A stretch of 64,000 bases of DNA, taken from Rhynchospora pubera (lineage: Eukaryota > Streptophyta > Magnoliopsida > Poales > Cyperaceae). Under the pieces are notes generated by a model that was given only the letters and a program-made list of their open reading frames with translations, had not been told where the DNA came from and ran no database searches. Location: contig CM051459.1 of assembly GCA_028095005.1 (NCBI GenBank), positions 203,771,902 to 203,835,901 on the forward strand, written 5' to 3'. The number at the start of each line of letters is the position of its first letter. The stretch's first letter is position 1. Made by a program: the position numbers and the translations under genes. Below, piece by piece: positions 1-12,005 of this stretch.

Positions 1-75
1 AAACTTCTTAAATTAGACGGTCTGATTAAGCATTAACTATGACATCAAGGTTCAAGCTTGAACCTGCCGATTGTT

Positions 76-240
76 GGGTGCGTTTGGATCGTTAGAAGAA
101 AGAAGAAGAAGAAGGAAGAAGAAGAAAAAAAATTATAAACAATCCAAACTCTTCACAAAATTACACACTTCCCAATACTTTTTCCCACTTCTTCCCTTCT
201 TCTCTTCTTCCCTTCTTCTCTTCTTCCCTTCTTCCCATGT
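76..240 (-). repeat. MITE family M1, copy 1 (right end lost)
   Basis: It begins with GGGTGCGTTTGGATC and carries the family core (CTTCACAAAATTACACACTT followed by CCCAATACTT). A pyrimidine-rich CTTCTTCCC stretch follows. The expected right tip (ATCCAAACG...) is missing, so the copy looks truncated or diverged near 240. Strand is arbitrary, from the direction of the core. Confidence 0.6.
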
Positions 241-340
241 TCAATGCATATATATGAATCAGATGGAAATATTTAGTATTTATATTCATTAAGTTTGACT
301 TTGTTTGTACTCCATTTTCTAAAACTAATTGCCTATTTAT

Positions 341-497
341 GGCTTCGTTTGGATTGCTTAGGAATAAGAGGAATAACTTATTCTTAGGCAGAAAGTATTG
401 GGAAGTGTGTAATTTTATGAAGAGTTTGAATTGTTTATAATAAATTTATGTCTAGAAAGAAGCTATTCATTCTATTCCCATACGATCAAACGAGACC
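341..497 (+). repeat. MITE family M1, copy 2
   Basis: Inverted tips GGCTTCGTTTGGATTG and GATCAAACGAGACC enclose the family core (GGGAAGTGTGTAATTTTATG, then GAATTGTTTATAATAAATTT). Its length of about 157 bp matches the other copies in this window. There is no coding capacity. Confidence 0.7.
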
Positions 498-1190
498 ATA
501 GTATATTCTATCCTTAATGAGTTTCTTTTAATAAAAAAATAATAACAAGTACATGTTGTTAAGGATAGTATAAGTTATTTAAGTTTGCCTGTGTGTCAGC
601 AAGTCCTACGCGGCGTGTCAATTGGGACGTACGTGGTCGTAGCCGTAGGTTGAATTTAAGAGTGAGATGAGGAAACAATGAAGGCTTCTTCAAGTAGCCG
701 CCATGAATTATCCGATAATTCAAGATAAAAATACATAAATTAAAAGGTACGTTGAAGTGCATTTTATTTCTTTTTTACTTCACAAAATTTTAAAAATAAA
801 CAATATAATGAAATAATTCTTTCAAAATGTTTTTTCTAATTTTTGAGGTTCAAAAACTTTTTTTGATGGTCCTCTCAAAATGTTTTTTCATTATTAAAAT
901 TATTTATTTGTTTAAATAATGGCGTGATCTCGAGGAATGGTTGATTGTGCTGTCGGAGACAACAAGATCTCCCAGCTCATTATTTGGAATTAGGACCACT
1001 TACAGTTACAGGGGTATCTTTCATTGGTGAGGTGAGGTCAATATATCAAAGTATCAGTTATATATTCTTTAAAATATTATGATGAGTCCCCACAAAAGAA
1101 AGAAAGAACGTCAAAGCCGTATGGAATAGCAGTATAGGTGCATAGAGAAGGGCAAGTGAAAGGTGTGGGAATGTTGGGTTATGTTAGTAT
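498..1190. other. intergenic, nothing recognised
   Basis: AT-rich spacer between MITE copy 2 and the SINE-like sequence. The short reading frames here show no known domain, no splice context and no codon bias that I can see. Confidence 0.5.
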
Positions 1191-1192
1191 GT

Positions 1193-1307
1193 TTCATTCG
1201 CACGTTCGGCTCAAGTGCGCTAGTGGTCGCAGCATGGAGAGTTATCCATATTGGTTCGCAGGTTCGACCAGAAATAGGTGTTATTCCCGCAATTTCTGAT
1301 ATTTATT
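1193..1307 (+). mobile_element. possible tRNA-derived SINE, interrupted by the copia insertion
   Basis: A tRNA-like head is suggested by an A-box-like CTCAAGTGCGCTAGTGG and a B-box GGTTCGACC about 45 bases later. Plant SINEs carry this pol III promoter pair. The copia element starts directly after this segment with target duplication TTATT, so the SINE may have been its target. No SINE target duplication was found, so the call is tentative. Confidence 0.4.
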
Positions 1308-1666
1308 TGAGAAAAATGTAAAGTGCAATACGCTGGTTGAGCAAGAAGAAGCTCAAATTTTTCTTATCTTTCAGTTACAGGTTACATGGACATATATACT
1401 CAATAATCACAATTGGAGATAATGCTAAAAATGAAAACTAATCTCACGCATAACCTAAAATACATATCCTAATTATACAAGATAAAATATATAAACAAAT
1501 TACAAAGAAAATAAACAAACGAGATACTACTGATGAATCTTCAAGAGATATATGCCATATCAGCATCAGCGTATTAGCACACCAGCATATGAGCAATCGA
1601 TATAGATAGCTCTTATGTGGCAGTACACCGACACAGTTGTGTGGCATTATGTATCAATGTTTAATA
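1308..1666 (-). repeat. 3' LTR of the outer copia element
   Basis: It matches 17224-17581 along its whole length. On the plus strand it starts TGAGAAAAATG and ends TGTTTAATA, where the other copy ends TGTTTAACA, so one terminal TG has mutated to TA. It is preceded by TTATT, the same five bases that follow the other LTR. Confidence 0.9.
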
Positions 1667-1676
1667 TCCCCCTCAA
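1667..1676 (-). other. polypurine tract of the outer copia element
   Basis: Minus-strand TTGAGGGGGA lies directly before the 3' LTR. This is the typical place and sequence of the plus-strand DNA primer in copia elements. Confidence 0.8.
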
Positions 1677-1718
1677 GCTGGACTGTGCAGATCAAGTACA
1701 CCCAGCTTGCTATGTAAT

Positions 1719-4120
1719 TCAGTGAATTTTGCACTTCCGGAGTGACTTAGTGAAGATGTCTGCGCGCTGCTGATTTGCGCGAACATATTGTGTTCGAATC
1801 ACACCAGCTTGAACTTGTTCACGAACCACATGACAGTCAATTTCTATATGTTTTGTTCGTTCGTGAAACACAGGGTTTGCAGCAATGTGGATAACTGACT
1901 GATTATCACAATACAAGGTCATCGGGTGTGAGTGTTGAATCCCCATGTCAGCCAGTAATGCCTTGAGCCATAATAATTCACATGTAGCTACCGCCATAGA
2001 ACGATACTCAGCTTTCGCTAAGGAACGAGAAACCATACTCTGCTTCTTCATTCGCCATGAGATTGGACTATCCCGAAGAAATGTGCAATAGCCAGCAATG
2101 GACCGGCGAGTTGTAGGACAAGATGCCCAGTCAGAGTCGCAATATGTTCTTAATTGGAGTGAGCTCTCTGAATTCATGAGGATTCCCTTCCCTGGGCATA
2201 ATTTGAGATAGCGCAACACTCGAGTTGCAGCATCCATGTGCAATTGCTTGGTGATGTGCATGAATTGACTTAGCACATTTACTGCATAAGTTATTTCAGG
2301 TTGTGTGATGGTTAAATAAATTAATCTGCCAACTAACTGGCGATACACACTTGGATCTCTAAGAGCTTTACCATCATTCACATTTAACTTGAGATTTTGA
2401 TCCATAAGAAAAGAAACTGGCTTAGTTCCATGAAGCCCAATCTCTTTCAAAATGTCGAGGGTGTACTTCCGCTGTGAGAGGAAGATCCCTTTTCGTGATC
2501 GCGCTACTTCAATTCGCAAGAAATACTTGAGTCTGTCAAGGTCCTTGGTTTTGAATTGAGATTGTATAAATGTCTTGACTGCTGATATACTAGCCTCATC
2601 ATTGCCAGTGACAATCATGTCATCCACATATATCTGTACCATAGTAATTTTATCACCCGATTTCAATGTGAATAATGAGTAATCACTTACTGACTGTTTG
2701 AACCCGAAAGACTGCAGCACTTGAGAGAACTTGGAGTACCAGTTTCTCGAGGCTTGCTTGAGCTCGTATAACGACTTGTTCAGTCGACATACTAGTTGCT
2801 TACCTTGTAAGTTATCAACTTGATATCCAGGTGGTACAAGCATGTATACCTCCTCTGTTAGATCGCCGTGCAAGAATGCGTTGTTCACATCTAGCTGGAA
2901 AAGTGGCCACCTTCTTGAGGCACCAACAGTAATCAAACATCGCACAAAGATCAACTTGGCCACATGTGCGAATGTTTCTTGATAATCAGTTCCTTCTTTT
3001 TTAGTATAGCCCTTCGCTACCAAACGAGTTTTGTAACGCTCAATGCTTCCATCAGTCTTATGCTTTATTTTTTACACCTATTTACAGCCTATGGCATGCT
3101 TCCCTTGAGGTAAGGTTGTGATTTTTCACATGCCATTTTCTTCTAATGCCTTCATTTCGGCCATCATGGCCTCTTGCCATTCTTGTTTCACGACTGCTTC
3201 TACATAACACTTAGGCTCAATGTTAGAGGACAGTGAGCTGAGGAACGCTTGATGTTGCTGCGAAAATGTTTGATGACAGATCAATCTTTCAATAGGGTAT
3301 CTAGTCCCTCCCATAGAAGATGTATGGCATGAGTGTGTTGAGGATGAGCTTGCTTGAGAGCAGTGAAAATCAGCAAGGTAACTGGGTTATCTTCTCTCTC
3401 GAGTAGAGCATCTTGGGAGGTTAGATTGTTCAGTACTTATCGAATCGATGGAGGGTATGGGACATGGCACATCTGGTTCAGGTTCTGATTTGGTCAGAGG
3501 TGTAACTACTTGAGGCGTTGTGGATATGATTGGATCATCATAGTCAGGGATTGTATTTTCTGTGGTTTGGACATTGGGAGCTTCACGGCATATGTGAGAG
3601 ATATGAATTATTGCATTTTGTGGAGCATGGTTTTCAAAAGGAAAAACTATTTCATGAAAAATGATATCTCTACTGATAATAAATTTGTTGTCTGTTAAGT
3701 CAAAAACTTTGTAATCTTTTTTTCCTTGAGGATAACCAACAAATATGCATTTTTTTGCACGAGGTTCGAACTTATCAAGGCTACGAGTATGGATGTAACA
3801 GAGGCACCCAAATACTCTCATATGAAAATATGTGGGTTTCTTTTGAAATAGCATCTCGTAAGGTATTTTTTCATTAAGGATCTTTGTTGGAAATCAGTTT
3901 ATTATATAGGTGGCAGTCAGAATGCACTCTCCCCATAAAATTTTTGGCAATTTAAATTGGAATCTTAAGGATCGATCAATTTCAAGCAAATGTCGATGTT
4001 TTCGCTCAGCGACCCCATTCTGTTGGGGTGTGTTTACACAAGAGGTTTCATGTTTGATTCCATTGAGAGAAAAAAAAATGTTGCATTTCCTTTGACAAAA
4101 ATTTTGGCGCATTGTCTGAT
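1719..4120 (-). pseudogene. outer copia pol, C-terminal part: integrase end, reverse transcriptase, RNase H
   Basis: The longest open frame (1719-3023, 434 codons) holds the reverse transcriptase, with QLDVNNAFLHGDL, the catalytic YVDD at about 2618-2630 (YVDDMIVTGND), and RNase H ending in the typical ADIFTKSL. Upstream frames 3126-3314 and 3387-3854 cover the linker and a degenerate integrase C-terminal region (GYPQGKKDYKVFDL). Frame 3894-4112 has the integrase sequence NTPQQNGVAERKHRH with the catalytic glutamate. Frameshifts separate these blocks, so no functional polyprotein is made. The reading stops at the CTAAT target (4121-4125) and resumes in frame at 15331. It is the replication polyprotein of the element, not a host gene. 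Confidence 0.9.
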
Positions 4121-4125
4121 CTAAT
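4121..4125. other. target site duplication CTAAT, left copy
   Basis: CTAAT occurs here, at 13751-13755 and at 15331-15335. The outer copia reading frame is restored if the DNA between the first and the last copy is removed with one CTAAT kept. Confidence 0.92.
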
Positions 4126-5864
4126 TGTTAGAGTTATGTCCTAGAAGTCAATAATTTAATGACTTAATTATTAGTTTATATCTTGGATGATATTTTATCA
4201 TCTGTTCCTAGGTTTATTATTGACAGATCATTCAGGTTGAGGATCTGAATTGTGGATCTCTGTGGATCATTCTTTAGAATGACAATAATAAATCTAAATG
4301 GTCCATAATCTTGATAAATAACAAGGAACATTAATTATCATATAAGATTAGTATGCAAGTTAAGTGATGATTAAGTTCTACAAATCATAGGTAAAGAGTT
4401 ACCAACTTAATTGCATATGTATATGTTATGGAACATAGTACAGGACTTGACCCAACGAAATAAACATATGGATTGTGTTATGTGTCATTGTTTATTTTGT
4501 TATGATTTTGGTTCTAAGTTTGAGATGTTTATCTTTTCCACATGAGGATAGGTTCAATAAATATTGTCTACCGCTGATTCCCAATAAGGGCTGCTATACA
4601 GACTTTATTTATGTTCTCTTGAATTGTGCGGGGAAAAGCTAATCATCAAGAAAACCGTATGTCCCTCATTAATTCACTTAGTGGGTGACGATATCTGTTT
4701 GGGCCCCTTGATGGAGTTGGATCGTATGCGCGCAACTAAGCGATCAACTCTAGATCAAAAACGTATAATCTGCAAGAATGACACATTCCTATCTTGGATT
4801 ATACGATGATATCGTGAGACATAAGAATCAAAATAGAGAAACATTATTATTCTCTTATGCAAGATTGAAATATTGTAGCAGTACACTATTTATGCGAATT
4901 GGGAGTCATAACGTGTTGCTAGATACCGCTTATGATTATTGGAATTAAATAGCGATTTAATTCCATGTCCAACATAGCATAAATCCTCAAAGGGTCATAC
5001 AAAATTGATATTTAATCATACGTGCATTATTTATTTATTTGCAAGTTGATTAATTAATTAAATAGCGTTATGGACCGTTATAATTAATTAAGTCAAATAG
5101 ATTATATAGAAATAAATTAATACATTTTCTAATCTCTAAATAATTATTATTAAGTTAATAATTATTTATAAACAACACACTTAATTTAATTAAGTTATTT
5201 GGGCTTTAATTTATTGGTAAATTAAATGTCCAAATTAAATAGCTTTGAGTGGGCCTTTAATTAATAAAATTAAGGGAACAATTGGAGATGGAATAGTGGC
5301 CCATAAAAGCCCTATATGGGGCCGACCTTGTATGGTGGTAGGTGGGGATGGCACACTTGTAAATAGTGTGAACTCTTGGCTAGGGTTAAGAGGCTATATA
5401 AGGCACCTAATGGAGGCTCCTTGGTCGCTCTTCTCTCTCCTCCCTTTCCCTTCCCACCTAGCCGCCACCCTTCCCCAAGGGTGCGCCCCCCTCTCCTCTC
5501 CTCTCCACTCAAGCTCATGTGTTGAGCATCCTTTTCTCCCACAAATTAGTTTGGTTCTTTGGTTGAAGAAAGGGAACGTTAGGGATTAGACTCGTTCTTC
5601 TCTTCGCTAGCACGAATTGATAAGAACTTGATTAATACCATAGTGGACTCAAGGCGCCGCGAATTGGAGGCGAAGGAGAGCACCCCGTCGATTTCTATGC
5701 CGTAGGATCGAGCCCCGCGAATACGATTTCGCGGGAGGTACAAATTCCACCTCCTATCTCTTTGTGCGAATGAGCTTATGTACTAGATCTCGTGTTGCTT
5801 GTGTTTTAATTGGATTAATTAAGGGTAATTAGTCAAACAATTAAAATTGAGCAGTTTCCTAACA
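4126..5864 (+). repeat. 5' LTR of the Angela-like element
   Basis: It is 1739 bp and pairs with 12006-13750. It holds a TATA-like TATATAAGG near 5395, followed by a C-rich leader, a likely pol II promoter and transcript start. A short open frame at 5245-5589 is repeated in the other LTR but resembles no protein. Confidence 0.93.
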
Positions 5865-5865
5865 G

Positions 5866-5877
5866 TGGTATCAGAGC
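5866..5877 (+). other. primer-binding site (initiator methionine tRNA)
   Basis: TGGTATCAGAGC lies one base after the 5' LTR end. It is complementary to the 3' end of plant initiator tRNA-Met, the usual copia primer. Confidence 0.92.
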
Positions 5878-8800
5878 ACATGGTCGTACTTAAGCTATTT
5901 TGACACTTAATTAAGAGAAATTAGCTAATTAACGGATTAGTAGAGATGATGCGTTTGTTTGCTGTCTGGAAATGGTATTTTCTGTGTTGTTTCGCGTTTT
6001 TTACTATGATATATTCTCTGGAAGTTTTTTTCGTCTGCATGAAAGTTGTAGATCTGTGGATTGTGATTCTTTTGGCGTTCGATTCACATTTTTCTGAAAT
6101 TGTATGGATTTATTGTGAATAAAACGGCGACGGTGCGCAGAACCAGTTTCTGCTTGCACTGTCCTGTTTGAATGGCTTGAAAGATTTTTATTTTGAATAT
6201 AAGTACCAGTGTTCTATGGCTAGAATTAAAGAGAACTTGGAGCTATTTCTGAGCATATATAAATTGTTGCATGACTCGGATTAATTTGTGGGTTTTCAAG
6301 TATGAAAAGGAAGATCTTGTCAGATCCAGTTTGTTGAGCAAATCGATTGTTCTAATAAACTGTACCAACTGCGAACTCCTTTAAACATTCTGTTTAAATG
6401 GAGTTGTTCTATTTTGAGTTAGGATTCCAGGAAAATTAATTTCATAATTTTTCATGGAATTTTGGACCTTCAACTAGGTTAGAACATTTCGATCTACAGT
6501 CTGTTCCAGTACAGAATTTGTTGATTGTTTAGTATGTAACTCGGTTTTTTTGAACTGAACTTTGTTATTTTCTTTTCATGGATGGATAGCCTATAGTTTA
6601 AACTAGTTTTTCTATTTATATTGTATATATAAAAACTGGATAGAAGGTGGTCTAACAGACAAAATGGTTGAGAGGATAAGATGAAAATCTCATAACGGTG
6701 TTTCGTGCACTTATAAGAGATTTGTCTTCTTTGATTCTCCCAGATGGTTTAAGATCTCTTCTTGAAATTTTTACTGGTAATCACAATTATTATATGGAGC
6801 TTAAGTAATTTATTTGAGAATTTTTGGAGAACAAAAACTATTGATTTTGTTGGAATGCATTAGTTACGTTTTTTGTTAAATTACTGTATTTCTAAGTATT
6901 CAAACTGGTTGAAAACAATTAGAATACTCCTTGTTTGATCTCCTTTCAGTTATGGGATGTTGAAAGAACTTTCTAAATGAATTTAAACAAGTTTGGTTGT
7001 TTAAAATTGAGAATTTGTACACGAAATTTACTTATAGCAAACGATACGCAAAAATGCTTGAAAATCGTTAATTGGAAACAAAGTGCTTGTATGTGCTAAT
7101 TTTATTTTGTAGGTGGATAGTGGGTTTAGTATGGCTCATGACTCAATGCCTTGTAGTTGTAAATGAATGCATGTGTGAATGTTTGTAATGCGGCCTTTGG
7201 TGCCATTAATTAATTAATTTGTTGATTAATTTTAATGTAACTTGTGAGGCTTGCATGCCACTAAGGCTAGGATGAGAATATGATATTTTCACATGTATTT
7301 TTTGTTCCTTTATTTTATATAGGATTTAGATCCTTATAGAATTTAGTGGGAGGGACAAGGATTAGATTAGTTTTGCTTCATGGACGATGTGGCGAAACTA
7401 ATGCAAGCAGGAGCCATACAAACCCACAACTATGGATGAGATGTTTATATGTGATTGCTTGTGATTGCTATGAATTGTCATAGGCTAGGTATGGGTGTAT
7501 GCTTACATGACCACCAAACAAGTGTCACTTAATTGATTGTCCCAAACAAAACATGATTAAGTTAAATCGCCCTCCTTCTCTCTATCCCCTTCTAACGTTG
7601 TATGATCGTTCATTGATGCATTCTCGCCGACGCGGGACATCGTGTTCCATCATCCGTGTCGGGGTGTAAATCGGATTTACTAGGAGCAAATAGAGAAAGG
7701 TTACTTAACGATGTTTTCTAATCGGATTGGACATCGGGGCAAAGTTTGTGGATGTAAATGTGATATTTCACAAACCAAGAATCATATGGAATGATTGGTT
7801 GGAGAACCTACCTTATCTAGTTGGTTTTTTGGTGTCACGCCGACGCTAGCACCATTTCAACGAAAATAGGGATCTTGGAAAACCTACTACATTTGGGACA
7901 TTAAATAAATGTAGTGGGAGTTTTATTTGTTATAAATAAAACAATTGCATAAACTATATGACCTTAAATTGATTTTGTTATAGATGTTTAAATTGTTAAT
8001 TTTGTTGCGATCAATCTTTGAAAATTAACAAACTCGTTTCTAAAAGTATTCACTTAAAGAAGTAATACCGATTCCTAAGACACGATCTTAGTGAAGAGAA
8101 ACTTGAGTATGTCAATTTTCAAAACTTTCCTCAAACTACCCGAACGTAGCAACGCGATGATTGATTGACTTTTGGCGAAAAGTTATTCAATAATGCGTAT
8201 GGCTAATATCCTCATTTGAAATTTCTAGATCTAATTCATATGGACTAGATTTAACTCGTACGTTCTTTTTCCGTTTTCTCAAGAAAGTGTTCTTGAAGAA
8301 AGTAGATATTAACTCCATCATTTATGATCGAGTATAAAGAATATGAGTTGACCAAGAGGTTCTTCTTTTATAAGAAGTTATATGAATGTTTCATTGGCTT
8401 ATAAATCGAAAGATTTAAGTAGCTAATTGACAACTAGAGATATTAATCTCCGATGTCAAGGATTGTTGATATTGTCATACGATCTCTTTGGAATTATGAA
8501 GGATATAATATTACCTTTATGCACGCTTGTTGATGCAAAAAGGTGATTGGTTAAGTATTCAAGAAATACTTCACCAAGGTATGAGTTGAAATTTCGAGAC
8601 CCTCATTTGTGACCATGTGTCACATGAGATGTTTCATTTGCCGTTTAAAGGAGGCATTTGAAAGGTTGTCCGAAATACCATGATTGTGACGATTAGAAAT
8701 ATTATAATCCTAAAGTGTATTTGTAGTTCAAATTATCTCACTATCTCTAATTTACACTAGTAACTTGATACTAGTTCATATGATCACATTTAACGAAATG

Positions 8801-9189
8801 TGTTGGCAATAAAGAATAAGAGAATGTTCGAGAGATATAAAGTAAACTCCGTATATGAAATGACTTGTTCGTTTAAGTCATTACCATTGAATACGTAGAG
8901 TCATCTTTATTAAGAGTTTGTTTAGGAATTGAATGTTGCATACCTTAATTCTAAAACCTCTCAAAGATATCTCCATTTCATATTCAATGATGGATGATTA
9001 TGTTTTGTAAAAGACAAGATCTTTGATTATGGATTTGTTTTATATGATTTCATGCATCTTGATTGAATTTGCTTGAAATAGATAAAAAATTTTTGAATGA
9101 CAAATAGGATGCGTAAGACTTGACATAAAGTATTTGACTTTCATGTTATATATGACCGCTTAGTCACATACATAAACGAGAATCGCTTT
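5878..9189 (+). other. non-coding leader and presumed gag region of the Angela-like element
   Basis: No open frame of 60 codons occurs here and I cannot recognise gag or a zinc knuckle. By position it should hold the leader, gag and protease. It is either fully decayed or was replaced by non-coding sequence. Confidence 0.6.
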
Positions 9190-11640
9190 ACGAGAGTCTC
9201 CGTAACGTAGAGCTCGTAATTTAATTCGATTTCAAATCGATTGATATGCGAATCATGTTTGTTAAATGACATAAGCGCCTTTAACTTATGAAGGTTTAAG
9301 GACAAGTGAATTAATTAGGACTTATACATATCGATGTATAAAGACCTATAAGTACTTGTGCAATGAAAGGTTGTTGATACTTTACTACTTAACCAACGAT
9401 CATTGTAGATATTAACATATCTATTTGATAAGTTATAAGTATGAACCTTTTGACTAGTTCAAAGGAGTTCAAGAGTGAAGTTTAAAAGACCGTTCAAGAA
9501 AAATAGAAGTCTTACAATTAATCGTGGTAAATAAGGAGTTAAGTCGTATAATTTGAAATATTATCTAAAGATTATGAAAGTAGTTTCATAACTCGCTCCA
9601 TGAGGAATAATATGTCCAAGAATGGAGGTATCGAACAATATTTTGTTCGATCGATAATAAATCAAATGGACTTATTCAACTCGTATTAAGGAATTATGTT
9701 TGAGGATAATATTGTTTACACTGAATGGTGTTCCATCGAAGTCTATTGAGGAAGATATCTTACGAGATTTTGATCTCTAAGTATAATGCTTCTTAAGATT
9801 TGGTGTTGATAAGCTTATTTCAAGATCGTCGATAAGCTTGTACCCAAATAAGACACTTAATATTTGTAGGATGCTTTATATTAAAAGGCACTACTTCCAC
9901 GAATATGATAAGAACAAAGTAGTTGTTGCTAATCATAACGTAGTCTTGATGAATTGAAATTCTCAAGAAGAAGTAGTGGGAGTAAAGTGAGCATTAAAAT
10001 AGTTTATGCGTCACTACAAGAAGTACTCTTATGTGAAACTTGTCACTCCATACATGGTACTTAGTGTGAGTTGAGCGAAACTTCATTCACAAGTTGTTTT
10101 GAAAGAAGTTTAATAGTACGCTCCTTCCAATGAGGACTCAACCATCTCACGAGTTGATGATGTTCGAGAAACTCATGGAATATATGAGGAGTCAAGAACT
10201 CGTTCAACAAATCGTTGTAGAAGAAGTTCATGAACCTCAAGTACCAATCCTACAAAAGATCAACGAGAGTTGATTTCCTAAGCCGTTTGGTACATTGGCT
10301 TCATGACATTCTCAAACTTAGCATATGAGAATCCGTTGATAAACAAGAAAAACGATGGAACGATCCGATTCCACATATATGGTTTGAATTCATATGATCT
10401 TTAAATAAAATCCATGTATAACAACAAGGTATAGACCTTGGTTGATGTTCATAAAGGAGCAATCCATCAAGAATGTTTAGATCTTCAAAAAGGAAAGATC
10501 GACATGGATAACAAATCGACTATGTACAAAGCGCGGATTCTCGCTTTTAGCTATGTCTAAGTCGATGACTAGTTGACTACGTGCAAAGCACAACTTCTCG
10601 CTTGTGGCTATGTATAAGTCAATGAAGATCATTCTAGCAATAGTTGTATTTCATATATGTTGATATATGGAAAAACACATAAAACCGCCTTCTTCGTATG
10701 AATGAAGGATGATATTGTGCATTTGACACAAATCGAGGTTTTATGTATTGCTAAAAACATACGCATGCTTCAAGGATTCATTAATGGATTAAAGCAGGTG
10801 TTGTGGAGATTGGAATAAAAGTTTTGACAAGGAAGTCAAGGAGTTGAACTTCGTCAAAAGTATCTTGTAAAAACAAGATATTCAGTGAGAGCATAATTGT
10901 ATTACTTGTATTGTTCAAGATAACAATTCATTAATTGGGAATAACATTAAGAAAAATGAACATTGTCAAGATCTTTTTGGAGAATGCTTTCTCAAACGAG
11001 AACTTGGGCGAAATCACCTAATCCTAGGAAACAAAAATCTATAAAGATAGATTATGATGGATGTTAGGTTTGAGCAAATATGCATATATTGACGAAGTGT
11101 TCTAGAAGCACGAAAGTTACACTCCAAGAAAGGATGTCTAACTGTACGTCACATGACATGACTTGAGTGTTTTAACTCGGTCTGTTGCAACTCGATTCAA
11201 GAAAGTGCGTGAAATAGTTCAAGCATTCTTTCATTATGAGTTCATTGTGTACGGCATATTTATGCATATGCCCCAATGTGTAGTATCCAAAGGATATGAC
11301 AAACAGTTGTCAAATGGATACAAGAGAGACACATTTGGACGATAGTCAAGGATATCCTCGAGTACCTTATGAGAAAGAGTGATATAATGTATCATCTTTT
11401 AAGATGAAAGAGAGCACGTGTAGATTGATTACACTAATGCTAGTTTTTCGAAAGATTGATATAATCACAGTTGAACTACATTTTTTGCTTAAAAGGTGGT
11501 GTTGTAAGTTTAGAAAGTGTTCTAAATGGAATATTACAACCGTTTCCGTCACCAAAGCAAAATACATAGCAACTTTTGAAGCAATAAAAGAAGTTTATTT
11601 TGGATCGAGTTCTTAGTCGAGCTATTATGGTTCTATGCAT
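9190..11640 (+). pseudogene. decayed copia pol (integrase, reverse transcriptase, RNase H relics)
   Basis: Read across three frames, copia pol can be followed in order. Near 9280-9330 is the integrase lead-in (HTDV-like, LGLIHIDVY). Near 9715-9750 is FTLNGVPSKSIEE, like the integrase stretch TLNRVPSKSVEK. Near 10680-10870 is reverse transcriptase (KTAF, then NKSFDKEVKELNF). Near 10955-11100 is the region after YVDD (NIVKIFLENAF, then LGEIT, IYKDRL, GLSKYAYIDEVL). Near 11330-11390 is HLDDSQGYPRVP-like decayed sequence that reads IVKDILEYL in frame. At 11425-11600 is RNase H (DYTNASFSKD, YIFCLKGGVVSLES, KAKYIATFEAIKEV). Many stops and frameshifts separate the pieces, so it cannot supply its own enzymes. 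Confidence 0.85.
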
Positions 11641-11994
11641 CTCGAACCATAACTTACTCCTAAAGAACCCAATGTTATATTGGAGATTCAAATATGATCT
11701 ATAACGATATCACTTGATATCATATGATGATGATCAAGAATATACATAGGAGTATATATATATATAGGGTCGAACAATTTTGGATAGGTTCGCGAACACA
11801 GTGAACACTCTAGCATGACCTCTACCTTGAGCAGTATACGAGATGCAACTATGCATCCATACGTGGTAGACGTATGAGTAACTAGCTTTAAGCGTATTAT
11901 TTATTTTGAGGTCCGAAACATGTATATATGTAGATATATGACATTGTTCTCAATTCTTCGTTGGCTAGAAGTCACTACTGATTGACTCTAGGCC

Positions 11995-12004
11995 AAGTGG
12001 GGGA
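11995..12004 (+). other. polypurine tract of the Angela-like element
   Basis: AAGTGGGGGA lies one base before the TG of the 3' LTR, the expected second-strand primer site. Confidence 0.85.
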
Positions 12005-12005
12005 T

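Noticed and set aside
1308..1318. LTR start at TG 1317, giving unequal flanks
   Set aside because: Alignment with the other LTR and its primer-binding site moves the start to 1308, where TTATT flanks agree.
5245..5589. 114-codon open frame, repeated at 13126-13410
   Set aside because: It lies inside the two LTRs, is shortened by an indel in the second copy, and matches no protein. It is LTR sequence.
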